From Erinaceus europaeus (lineage: Eukaryota; Chordata; Mammalia; Eulipotyphla; Erinaceidae): 64,000 nt of DNA. Below are positions 54,630 through 64,000 of this stretch, in pieces; positions within the stretch are counted from its first letter, which is position 1; every line of letters begins with the position of its first letter. The stretch spans positions 9,078,417-9,142,416 of the forward strand of contig NC_080165.1 in NCBI RefSeq assembly GCF_950295315.1. Reading direction: 5' to 3'. Both the position numbers and the translations under genes were made by a program. A model generated the notes under the pieces. That model made no database searches. It was not told where the DNA came from and saw only the letters and a list, made by a program, of their open reading frames with translations.

Positions 54630-55690
54630 TCTATTTATAAAAAGAAAACATTGACAAAACCATAGGATAAGAGAGGTACAACTTCACACAGTTCCCACCA
54701 CCAGAACTCCATATCCCATCCCCTCCCCTGATAGCTTTCCTATTCTTTATCCCTCTAGAAGTATGGACCCAGGGTCATTGTGGGATGCAGAAGGTGGAAG
54801 GTCTGGCTTCTGTAGTTGCTTCCCTGCTGAACATGGGTATTGACAGGTCAATCCATACTCCCAGCCAGCCTCTCTCTTTCCCAAGTGGGGTGGGGGCTCT
54901 GGGGAAGCAGAGCTCTAGGACACATTGGTGGGATTATCTGTCCAGGGAAGTCTGGTCAGCATCATGGTAGCATCTGGAACCTGGTGGCTGAAAGGAGAGT
55001 TACATACAAAGCCAAACAAATTGTTGTTGATCAATCATGAACTTAAAGGCTGGAATAGTGCAGATGAAGGGTTGGAGGGTCTTCCATTTTGTAGATAGCT
55101 AGTAGGCATATTTTAGTTATATTCCAAAGGGCCTGTGGCTATACTAGTTTTTTTTTTTTTCCCCTGAGCCTGAAATCTGATATGCAGGTGGATCCAAGTT
55201 ATTGTCTGGGGAGATGATGCCATGGCTGGAGAAGGACCAGAAAGCTGAATCAGGGAAGAGAGTAGCTCCCAAATATGGGAAAGGGGTATAAATATCATTG
55301 ACAGTAAACCCCATCTATTTGATTTGGTCTGGGGCCCGTATTCAGCTTAGGAGTCTATGTGACCTCTGCATCCCTGTAGATCTGAGCTCACATTCTGTGG
55401 TCATGAGTAGGAACATTCCAAGCTGCCCCAATATCAGGACCCTCTTTCTCAGGTATAGCATAGAGTATGTTGTCCATCCTCCGGAGGATGAAACATTCTC
55501 TATCATTAATGATCCAAGTTGAGGGCAAGGTCCTATGGTGGAGGGGGCCCACAAAAGGGTCTGTTTTGTTGTTCCTGATAGAGATGACCGGTAACAAGGT
55601 GAGAGGGATTTATTTGAGGTCTAGGCCTATTATGTCTGTTTGAGAATCTCAGGACTCTCTGAATAGGGCCCCAGCTGATGGCCAGCCCCC
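54630..55690 (-). mobile_element. Family X repeat, long uninterrupted copy
   Basis: This is the best reference copy in the window. It runs from ATCTATTTATAAAAAGAAAA (tail) through CCCACCACCAGAACTCCATA, CTGCTGAACATGGGTATTGA, AAAGCCAAACAAATTGTTGT, GGTGGATCCAAGTTATTGTC and GGAACATTCCAAGCTGCCCC to GGGCCCCAGCTGATGG. It has no coding frame of note and shows the empty site of the LTR inserted at 27157. Confidence 0.9.
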
Positions 55691-56655
55691 TCTTAACAAC
55701 TTTTTAATCACAGAGGCTCTTTCTTTTGTAGGGAAGGTTCCCTAACAGGCATCACGGAGTGAATGTTAGGGGAGGATTTACAGCTGAGTGTGCTTTCTCT
55801 GTTATGTCTGTGGGGTCTGGCTTTCATAAAAGTCACGCTGTACATTTGAATCAGAGTGAGTTCCTGCTCCCAAGCCTGAGAGCCCACTGTCTTCACTTCC
55901 CTTTTGGAGAAGCTAGTCCATGAGTCAGCTCAGGCTTCAACATCATGATTTGTGTCAGCAGCTGGGTGGGGCAGGCCCTCCCTCTCTCTCTCTTTATTTC
56001 CCTCTCTTCTGAGCCAGCTGGTTCATACCAGTTTGGGCAGCTTTGGGCTGCCCTCCTAGCTGACCCTTCCTGTGGCTTTTCCCTGTGCTCCCGGGAAAGA
56101 AATAGCCCTCTTTCTTAGGAACAAGGACTGGTCACCAATCCCAGCACTTTAATATGCATGAATCTGCAGACTTTCGGATTCAACCTTGAAATGAATTTAG
56201 AAAGGATTAGAATTAGTGGATATCCATATATAAAATTTTCACAAAGACAATTGGAGTCTGAGGTCCTTAAGAGAAAAAGGGCACTATAGTCAGTTAACTT
56301 GGGCTAAAATATAATCATAGTCATAGAAAGATTGCCATTCAAACTAAATCTTTTCATTGCCCTATGCTTGCATGTTTTTGGCTGAGTTGCTCAGAATCTT
56401 TCTTCAGGTTCTGCTGTGGACTCCCCAATCTGCAGGGCAGCAATACACATTCACTCAGTTCTGGTATCTCTCTGGTCTGGTTATCCAAGCAAGATCAGCA
56501 GGATACTTACTGTCCTCTATCCCGTGACCTCCACTGACCCCAGGGAGATCTGGATATCCCTAAGATCCGTGATATTCTGGTGACTAGATTGAAGCGTCAG
56601 CGCTGAAAGCAACTCCTTACCTCCGTTTCCTAGGGTCTGAGTGGTAGGAGAAGGA
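55691..56655. other. Intron 4 sequence without recognisable element
   Basis: This is about 1 kb of unique-looking sequence between the family X copy and the AAAG array. Confidence 0.5.
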
Positions 56656-56659
56656 AAAA

Positions 56660-56710
<51 letters not shown>
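56656..56710. repeat. (AAAG)n microsatellite
   Basis: There are about 13 AAAG units. Confidence 0.96.
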
Positions 56711-56889
56711 GAGAAGCCGAAGCCTGAGGAAAGTTTGGGGGATTTTTGTGTAAAGTTTGACTCTAATTTTCTAATTTTTATTTGTTATTATTGAGAGGCC
56801 AGAATACTCTCTGTTATTTTAGGAGATAAGGAACTAAGACAATGCAAGGAGTGCATTTTCCTAAGGAGCTGTCTTCCTGCCCCCTTCTT

Positions 56890-57490
56890 TTTTTTTAATT
56901 AGTGATAATGATTAACAAGATGTAAGATAGCAGGAGTATATTCCACACAGTTTCCAATACCAGAGTTCAGTGTCCGCAGCCCCTCCATTGGAAACTTCCC
57001 TATTCTTTATCCCTCTGGGAGTATGGACCAAAATTCTTTATGGAGACCAGATGGTGGGAGTTCCGGCTTCTGTCATTGTTTCTCTGCTGGACATGGGTGT
57101 TGGCAGGTGGATCCACACCCCCAGCCTGTTTCTATCTTTCCCTAGTGGGGCAGGGAAGGTGGGGTTCTAGGATTCATTCATGAGGTCATTTGCCCAGGGA
57201 GGTCAGCATGGAATCATAGTAGTGTCTGCAATTTGGTTGAATGGCAGTAAGCTATAAAGCAGGACAAAGTGTTTAATAAACAGGAACCCAAAAGTAGGAA
57301 TAGAGCAGATGAAATTAGGGATCTTCATGTGGGAAGAAGCTAGGAAATATATTTCAGGTATATTCCAAGGGGCCCATGGCTATTTTTGCCTGAGCCTGAT
57401 AGCTGACATGCAGATGGACTAAAAATATTGTCTGGGAAGATGGCCTCAGAGTTGAGAATAGGGCTAGAAAGCTGGATTAGGGCAAAGCAT
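56890..57490 (-). mobile_element. Family X repeat, older variant
   Basis: TTTTAATTAGTGATAATGAT, CAATACCAGAGTTCAGTGTC, GACCAGATGGTGGGAGTTCC and GCTGGACATGGGTGTTGGC are visible. The match ends at about 57490, exactly where the left arm of the inverted repeat begins. Confidence 0.83.
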
Positions 57491-57491
57491 A

Positions 57492-57697
57492 GGTAAAGGA
57501 AAAGACAGCATTTGAATAGAGATGATTTAGACTAATTGTGCTCATTGAGAAATGAGAAATCTGTCTTGAGGGGAATTTTTTTTTTTCTAAGACCACACAG
57601 TTAGTTAACGGTATGTATGTATCTCATCTCTTCCCATTATATATATATATATATTAGTCTAAATCATCTCTATTCAAATGCTGTCTTTTCCTTTACC
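57492..57697. repeat. Perfect 45-bp inverted repeat around a 116-bp loop
   Basis: The left arm 57492-57536 (GGTAAAGGAAAAGACAGC ... TTTAGACTAAT) is the exact reverse complement of the right arm 57653-57697 (ATTAGTCTAAATCATC ... TTTTCCTTTACC). Matching stops at both arm ends. The loop holds a poly(T) and a (TA)n run. Confidence 0.97.
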
Positions 57698-57894
57698 GTC
57701 TGTCTTCCTAACCTCACCCCAATACTCTTTCTCCTCCAGGGGTAACCTGTAACTGCTTCATTCAATTATAGTTTACCACTGAGTGCATTTCAATTACTAC
57801 TCAATGTCAATTTCCTTGCTGTGACACAATCTGGTATTTTTTTAAATATTTATTTTATATATATATATAATATCCAATAATAAAAATGTATATA
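57698..57894. other. Intron 4 sequence with AT-rich runs
   Basis: Unassigned sequence, with a short TA run at 57855-57868. Confidence 0.6.
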
Positions 57895-58102
57895 ATATTT
57901 TTATTTATTTTTATTATTGGATAGAGACAGAGAGAAATTGAAAGGGGAGGAGGAGATAGAGAGGGAAAGACACAAAGACACCTGCAGCCCTGCCTCACCA
58001 TTTATGAAGCTTTCCCTCTGCAGGTGGGGACCAGGGACTTGAACCCGGGTCCATGAACACTGTAATGTGTGTGCTTAACCAGGTTCACCACCACCTGGCC
58101 CC
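57895..58102 (-). mobile_element. SINE type B
   Basis: An A/T-rich tail, ATTATTGGATAGAGACAG and the head end CACCACCACCTGGCCCC are visible. Confidence 0.87.
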
Positions 58103-58478
58103 TCTCTTCCTTCTTTTGAGGATGTTCCAGGCTTTTCATGATTTCTGCTTTTAGGAGTTGACTTTGTGGATCATACCGTGCATATTGAGGAGATGGTTTC
58201 TGAAGCTGGAATTCTTGAGCCATTTCCCTGAGGGATTCTGCTAGGACAGCAGTGGACGGCAAGCTGGATTATTGGGAGAAAAAATAACCTCAAACCTTTG
58301 TCCATTCAAATATCACCCTTGCCATGAATAAGTCTTCCAGGGATGTTTTTCACCATTCCTGGCTCCACTACCCTGAGGAACTAGAAAAACCTTGCACAGG
58401 ATGTCATTTTGAAGCCAGGGCAGGGAGATAGCATAATGATTATGCAAAAGACCTTAGGTACTGAGGCCCTAGGTCAAG
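58103..58478. other. Intron 4 sequence, partly tRNA-like
   Basis: Unassigned sequence ends in GGGAGATAGCATAATGATTA, a type D-like tRNA head at about 58424-58475. It is fused directly to the following family X copy. Confidence 0.5.
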
Positions 58479-58479
58479 T

Positions 58480-58800
58480 CCCCATGTGTCCTGGATCCTG
58501 GCCTCCTCAGAGTCCTTCCTGCCTCACTTTGGAAAGAGAGAGGCAGGCTGGGAGTATGGATCGACCTGTCAACGCCCATGTTCAGCGGGGAAGCAATTAC
58601 AGAAGCCAGACCTTCCACCTTCTGCATCCCACAATGACCCTGGGTCCATACTCCCAGAGGGATAAAGAACAGGAAAGCTATGGAGGGGGGTGGGATATGG
58701 AGTTCTGGTGGTGGGTGGGAATTGTGTGGAGTTGGTACCCCTCTTATCCTATAGTCTTGCCAATATTTCCATTTTATAAATATATATATTTTAATCACAA
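58480..58800 (+). mobile_element. Family X repeat
   Basis: ATGTGTCCTGGATCCTGGCC, CAGCGGGGAAGCAATTACAG, TCTGGTGGTGGGTGGGAATT and CCATTTTATAAATATATATA end the copy. Confidence 0.9.
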
Positions 58801-58832
58801 TTAGGAACTATTAGGGCCCATCTTTCTTGGGT

Positions 58833-58885
58833 CTTATCCTATGGTCTTGTCATTATTTCCATTTTATAAATAAAAATTAAAAATA
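58833..58885 (+). mobile_element. Second family X 3' terminus
   Basis: TCTTATCCTATGGTCTTGTC and CCATTTTATAAATAAAAATT repeat the last 50 bases of the copy that ends about 30 bases upstream. Confidence 0.8.
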
Positions 58886-59154
58886 AATAATCTATAGGGC
58901 AAAAATAATGTCTATAGGGCAGTGGTCAGAGAAGTGACTTTTTGACTTGGCGTTTCCTTAAAAGATAGATCATCTTTCAGCTTCAGTTTCAGGTTGTGAT
59001 TTGATTGACACTCAGAGAGGGCACATTAGTTCTGAGACTTTGTTGTGGGACCAAGGGTTGTAAGGATACAACTGGGAATGGAAAAAGGACAGAAGAAGAC
59101 AGCTGTTGCTCACTTAAGTACACCTTGAATGAGAATTAAATGATTGTCCTATTA

Positions 59155-59297
59155 GTCCGGGAGGTGGCGAAGTGGTAAAGCTTTGGACTCTCAAGCATGA
59201 GTTCCCGAGTTCGATCCCCGGCAGCACATGTACCAGAGTGATGTCTGGTTCTTTCTCTCTCATCCTGTGTTTCTCATAAATAAATAAACTCTAAAAA
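59155..59297 (+). mobile_element. SINE type C with target duplication
   Basis: GGGAGGTGGCGAAGTGG, the B-box GAGTTCGATCCCC and GCAGCACATGTACCAGAGTG are visible. GATTGTCCT precedes it and ATTGTCCT follows its A/GA tail. Confidence 0.9.
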
Positions 59298-59397
59298 AAA
59301 AAAGAGAGAGAGAGAGAGATTGTCCTCAGAAATACTGCTATGAACCTTTGTTGCCCAAAGACTTTCAAACTTGAAGTCTAAAAGTAACACCTTTTAT

Positions 59398-59590
59398 TTT
59401 TTTTAATTTCTTTATTGGGGGATTCATGTTTTACATTCGACAGTAAATATAACCATTTGTACATGTGTACCATTTCTCAGTTTTCCACGGAACAGTACGA
59501 TCCCCACTAGGCCCTCTGCCATCCTTTCTGGACCTGTATTCTCCCTGCCTCCCACCCCAGTGTCTTTTACTTTGGTGCAATATGCCAACT
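59398..59590 (-). mobile_element. L1 LINE 3' end
   Basis: TTTCTTTATTGGGGGATTCA, CGACAGTAAATATAACCATT and GTGTCTTTTACTTTGGTGCA match the same 3' UTR as the L1 at 48176. Confidence 0.88.
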
Positions 59591-60469
59591 CCAGTAAAAG
59601 CAGCCATCTTGATTACCTGAGTCACTTGCATAGATCCGTATACCCAGCCACTGTGGTACTCACAAAGGAGAGGCATCAGATCAGCAGTGGAATTCTGGGT
59701 GTGACTCAGCCTTGGAGAAAGGTGATCCATTTATCTCTCTTCCTTTATCAGTCTTCACTAATAAATTCAATATCTGGAAGGGCTAGATGTACTTGCCTGG
59801 AGACTAATGGGGTAGGGAAGAGGGACATTGGGAGTCCTTTTAGCCAAAAAGAAATCGCCCTAACTTGATGTTTATACAGTAGAAGCATTTTGGTTCTGGG
59901 TGCTTGGGGAAGTCTCTCCTCACTATCCTAGCCTTTTCCTCTACCTCCCCATCCGTTAATCTAGTTTTCTGTCTCTGTCATTTCTCAACTGTGTCTTCCA
60001 AGTTAGTATAATTACCTCATGGCGATAAAGCAAAAAAAAAAAATTTTTTTTTTTTTTCTGCAAGTATCTCCAAAGAGACTTCAAAAATTAAGTGGGTATA
60101 TAGCTCTTATTAGCCAAGTTTTCCAAGATGCCTCTTACGTATTTGTTTTTCCTTTAGATCTGCAGTAAGTTGGGGATAGTATTGTTCCTTTGTGCCTGAG
60201 GAGGTATGGAGAGAGGAACTCAGCTGAGTAGATGATCCTTCAACCACTCTGTTTCTTAGCTACCAGAATAAATAAGCTGCACTGCAGTCACAACACTCTA
60301 GTTAGCTGGAAGAAAATAGACTTAGCAGTGGCGACTGCTTTACAAATAACATTTGCTGTTTTTCTGATTGTAAATGTTAAGGTGGCCTTATGGAAATCTT
60401 AGAAATCTCCAGGGAATGTGAGGAATAAATGATATTCCTTGTGCTCTATTATGTGTGTATAGTCTGATA
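59591..60469. other. Intron 4 sequence without recognisable element
   Basis: Nothing is assigned apart from an A/T homopolymer junction at 60031-60057. Confidence 0.5.
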
Positions 60470-60471
60470 AG

Positions 60472-60698
60472 TTTTATATATTCATTTTCCCTTTTGTTGC
60501 CCTGGTAGTTTAATAACCTTGCCGTTGTTGTTGTCATTATTATTGTCATTGTTGTCATTGCTGTTGGATAGGACAGAGAGAAATGGAGAGAGGAGGGCAA
60601 GACAGAGGGGGAGAGAAAGAGAGACACCTGCAGACCTGCTTCACCGCCTGTGAAACCAACTCCCTGCAGGTGGAGAGGCAGGGACTCGAACCAGTGAT
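60472..60698 (-). mobile_element. SINE type A, 5'-truncated in the head
   Basis: The tail, body and B-box region (GGGACTCGAACC) are present. The outermost head, with the A-box, is missing. Confidence 0.85.
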
Positions 60699-60930
60699 AT
60701 GTTTTTGCAAAAATAAAATAAAGTCCTTTTCTTCTCATGGATTCCCAATGACTTATGATTGTTTTGGCTAGGGAGTCAAAGGTGACAGTTTTTAAGGGTG
60801 CATTATTACAAACCAGCTTTGATGGATATGACAAATATTAAGGTAAAGGAAATAAGTGTTTTTCTAGGAGCATTTTCTTAGAGGAAAAAAAATACAAATA
60901 GCTTTAAGGGAGCATGGCTTTCTGTCATCA

Positions 60931-61217
60931 GGGGCTGGGCAGTGGCACACTTGGTAGAGAGCACATGTTTCTGGGTTCAAAGACTTGAGTTCAAGCCCTT
61001 GGTCCTCACTTATGGGGTCTGAGAGGCAAGCTTCACAGGCAGTGAAACAAGGCTGTAGGTGTCTCTCTTTCTTCCTCCCCCTTCCTGCTCAATTTCTCTC
61101 TGTCTCTATTTAAAAGAAGAAGGAAAGGAAAGGGAAAGGAAGAGACAAAAAATCACCAGGAGTGGTGGATTTATTGTGCCAGGGGGTGTAGCCCCAGTGA
61201 TAATCACGGTGGCAATC
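60931..61217 (+). mobile_element. SINE type A/B-like, long form
   Basis: GGGCTGGGCAGTGGCACACT, GAGTTCAAGCCC and the second domain GAGTGGTGGATTTATTGTGC are visible. A purine linker lies at 61117-61150. Confidence 0.84.
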
Positions 61218-61852
61218 AAAAAATAAAAATAGAAAAACAAATAAAAACTTATTGCAGTTATCAGCTTGGATTTTGAACAAAGTTTATGATATTTGGACTT
61301 TATAATTGAATAGATTTTCTAGAAAAGTAATTTTCCAGTGGTCTCTGATTTTAGCTATGGTCATTAGTTCCACTGTGGCAATGACATAAACCGTTCCTTA
61401 AGGACCTTTCCCTAGTGGCTTGTTCTTTCTTAATTACAGGGGAATATTCCTCTATCCTTCCAAATTGTGTCACAAATTCCACCTTTGACAAAAGTGTATG
61501 TGTGTGGGGGGAATCAGATATTTAAAGTTTTGAACTCAGTTCAGGAAGTAAGTGGGTGGACTTCTTAGTCTGTAGGCATGTGATTTGTGGGTGAGAATTT
61601 CTTTTTAAAGCTGGAACAGTGTACTATAGTGACTGACCGTGTCATCCAATGTAATGTCCCTGAGAACCGAGAGGAGGCAAGCACTCTTTGTCTAACTGGG
61701 TGAATAAAAAATGTGTCTTGGCATGAATGGCATTGTGCATTTGCAGGGGTGAGGAACATGTGCCAAGGCCTACTGTATTCAAATCTAAACGTATACGTAC
61801 AACTGTACTATAAATCCTTGTTCCCTCCAATAAGATTTAAAAAATAAAATAG
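61218..61852. other. Intron 4 sequence without recognisable element
   Basis: Nothing assignable is seen. Confidence 0.5.
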
Positions 61853-61855
61853 AGG

Positions 61856-61981
61856 GTCTGAGTGGTAGCGCAGCGGGTTAAGTGCACATGGCGCGAAGCG
61901 CAAGGACTGGCATAAGGATCCTGGTTTGAGCCCCGGGCTCCCTACCTGCAGGGGGGTTGCTTCACAGAAAGTGCTCCAAGG
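61856..61981 (+). mobile_element. SINE type A, 3'-truncated
   Basis: The head GTAGCGCAGCGGGTTAAG, the B-box GGTTTGAGCCC and the start of the body to GCTTCACAG are present. The copy then breaks off at a second SINE. Confidence 0.85.
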
Positions 61982-62228
61982 GGAGTCCGGTGATAGCGCA
62001 GCAGGTTAAGTGCAGGTGGCACAAAGCGCAATGACTGGCGTAAGGATCCCGGTTCGAGCCCCCGGCTCCCCACCTGCGGGGGAGTCACTTCACAGGCGGT
62101 GAAGCACGTCTGCAGGTGTCTGTCTTTCTCTCCCCCTCTCTATCTTCCCCTCCTGTCTCCATTTCTTTCTGTCCTAGCCAACAACGACAACATCAATAAC
62201 AACAACAATGATAACTACAACAGTAAGA
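61982..62228 (+). mobile_element. SINE type A
   Basis: The copy is complete from GGAGTCCGGTGATAGCGC to ATAACTACAACAGTAAG. It follows a truncated SINE of the same type and orientation. Confidence 0.91.
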
Positions 62229-63158
62229 AAAAAGCGTACAGTCCATGACCTTTACGTTGGTGGTCACCTGTAAGAATGTCTCAGGCCATAAGGTTGTATA
62301 AGAGGCAGTTGTGTTCACTTTGTGCATTTTACAACTACTCAAGGGTAATAATCTGAAACAAAGGTCAATGTCTTCCTGGTCAGGGCACTTGAAAATGTTT
62401 TCAGTCAAGTTATTAGGATTCAGAGGATGACTCACAGCTCTGAGTATGATGGATGTCACCCCCTGAACCCTGCCCTGTGTGACTTTTTCTCACCTGACTC
62501 CCAGATTTTCATTTAGGCTGGAAAAACCACTGAGAAAGTAAGGTCGGTGAACTAGGTGTGGACTGCCCAAGTTCATGATGAGGCCTAGTGGCTCAGCCAA
62601 GCACATGCACGTTAAGGATCAGCTTTCTCTTATTAGCTGTGCATCTTCGCTAGAGAGTAGAATGACTGTACCCACCCCTTCATCTCCACTCTATTCTCCA
62701 CCTGTGTGTAGGACATTGTTACAGTTCACCTGTAACAATCGCCATCATGTCAGTGTTATAACTCAATTTGCTACTTGAAATCTTGCTTCTCTCAAGTCCT
62801 GTCTCCACACGCTGGCCATTAGCGATGAAGCTCAATGGATTAGCTCAATGGCTTCATCTAAAACTGCCTTGGTGGTTTGCCTACTTGCTAGTTAACTTTC
62901 TCAGCCCACTCCAGAAGCAGGCTGCACAGTTTCCATTCCATCCTTGGAGCTGATAAGGACCAGAGGGTAGTCTCTCTGCTCTCCTCTCCTCGGCTTCGGC
63001 TCTGATGTTCCTCTGTTCTCATTGCTTTAAGCAGATGTAATTCTTGAGTGACCTTAAGTCAGAAAACCTGGGGTCTGGTCTGAGTCCTGCTGCTTACTGT
63101 TTGGGAACCCCTTATTAGGAAACTTTCTTTTCCAGACCTTAGTTCTTTAGCTATAAAG
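62229..63158. other. Intron 4 sequence without recognisable element
   Basis: About 0.9 kb of unique-looking sequence. Confidence 0.5.
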
Positions 63159-63169
63159 AATGTATGTGT

Positions 63170-63471
63170 GGTTAAGCGCATGTGGCACAAAGTGCAAGGG
63201 CCCACGCAAAGATCCCGGTTCGAGCCCCCGGCTCCCTACCTGCAGGGAGGTTGCTTCACAGGCAGTGAAGCAGGTCTGCAGGTGCCTATCTTTCTCTCCC
63301 CCTTCTCTGTCTTTCCCTTATCTCTGTCCTATCAAAAAAAAATGACATCAATAACAAGAATAATAATAACCACAACAAAGATAAAACAACAAGGATAACA
63401 AAAGGGAAAATATAGCCTCCAGGACCAATGGATTTGTAATCCCCAGCAATAACCCTGGAGGCAAAAAAAAA
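63170..63471 (+). mobile_element. SINE type A, long form, head shortened
   Basis: The copy starts at GGTTAAGCGCATGTGGCAC. The B-box GGTTCGAGCCC, the body and a second domain with a small deletion end in ATAACCCTGGAGGC plus poly(A). Confidence 0.9.
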
Positions 63472-63497
63472 ATGTATTTGTACCTTTTTTTTTAATC

Positions 63498-63696
63498 CCT
63501 ATTTATTTATTTATTGGATAGACACAGCCAGAAATTGAGAGGGAAGGGGGTGATAGGAGTGATAGGAAGAGAGACACCTGCAGCCCTGCTTCACCAATCA
63601 ACAAAGCTTTCCCTTGTAGGTGGGACCGGGCACTCGAACCCGGGTCCTTAAGCACTATAACGTGCACTCAGCCAGGTGTGCCACCACCCAGCCTCT
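63498..63696 (-). mobile_element. SINE type B
   Basis: ATTTATTTATTTATTGGATA and the head end GCCACCACCCAGCCTC are visible. Confidence 0.88.
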
Positions 63697-63703
63697 AAAG
63701 ACT

Positions 63704-64000
63704 GTATTTGTTTACTAGTGCCACCATATAAAACACCTCTGGCTGGGTGGCATAGAACAACATGCATTTATTGTCTCACAGTCTTGGTGACAATTTTACA
63801 ATTCTGGTGGAAATTCTAGATTTTCTCTGGAAAATCGAATTCAAGGTATTTACAGAATTGATTTCTTCCAAGACATCGTTGTCTTCTCCTTGTAATTTCA
63901 TAGTCCTTGTGCTTTGTATGTCCATCCTAGTGTCCAGTCTCCTCTCGTAAGGACACTAGTCACATTGCATTAGTACTCAATTTTACTGAATTATCTCTTC
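63704..64000 (+). mobile_element. MaLR (MLT1/MST-like) LTR fragment, runs off the window
   Basis: TGTATTTGTTTACTAGTGCC, GGCTGGGTGGCATAGAACAA, TTTATTGTCTCACAGTC and the late motif TCGTAAGGACACTAGTCACA follow the order of mammalian MaLR LTRs. It is an ancient, non-coding remnant. Confidence 0.75.

Larger units (their letters stand above)
44671..64000 (+). other. TNFRSF21: TNFRSF21 intron 4, 5' part
   Basis: This is intronic sequence after the strong donor CAG/GTAAGA. The remaining C-terminal exons are not in the window. The content is L1 3' ends, SINEs, family X copies, long pyrimidine microsatellites and, at the right edge, an old MaLR LTR. Confidence 0.9.

Noticed and set aside
54630..55690. 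Family X as a retroviral LTR
   Set aside because: Copies share only the 3' end, are variably 5'-truncated, end in an A-rich tail and show no TG...CA ends or fixed short target duplication.

Overview
The window is mammalian nuclear DNA and almost certainly comes from a hedgehog (Erinaceidae, probably Erinaceus). This is inferred from dozens of tRNA-derived SINEs of the type that fills hedgehog genomes: a tRNA-like head with an intact B-box, a body rich in C and T, then a CAA/AAT-rich or (AATA)n tail. L1 3' ends and unrelated lineage-specific repeats accompany them. No bacterial or viral gene organisation is present.

The only cellular gene I can support is TNFRSF21 (death receptor 6, DR6), on the + strand. 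The window holds the end of intron 1 (1-12481), exon 2 (12482-13133; end of the signal peptide and all cysteine-rich domains), intron 2, exon 3 (14674-15168; glycosylated stalk, transmembrane helix, juxtamembrane region), the 29-kb intron 3, exon 4 (44405-44670; the death domain), and the first 19 kb of intron 4. Exon 1 lies upstream and the C-terminal exons lie downstream. Reading frames join cleanly across the splice sites (phases 0, 1, 1, 0), with no stop or frameshift, so the gene looks functional.

Nearly everything else is retroelements in introns. I list about 60 SINE copies of five types (A-E), L1 3' ends on both strands, and 15 copies of an unclassified 3'-anchored repeat that I call family X. 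There are two solo endogenous-retrovirus LTRs with 6-bp target duplications (23676-24119 and 27157-27623), a MaLR/MLT1-like LTR fragment at the right edge, and several long microsatellites. Many copies are nested, which gives relative ages.

The most notable items are: (1) a SINE inserted at the exon 3/intron 3 boundary whose target-site duplication copied the 5' splice site; (2) a 5'-truncated non-L1 LINE at 40021-41055, still open for 317 codons and of a kind not expected in a mammal; (3) a perfect 45-bp inverted repeat around a 116-bp loop at 57492-57697; (4) two insertions made only of poly(T) flanked by target-site duplications; and (5) an AAGGG/AAAGG pentanucleotide array grown inside a SINE. 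I see no tRNA gene, CRISPR array or other functional non-coding RNA gene. Repeat boundaries are read by eye and should be taken as accurate to about 10-20 bases unless a target duplication fixes them.
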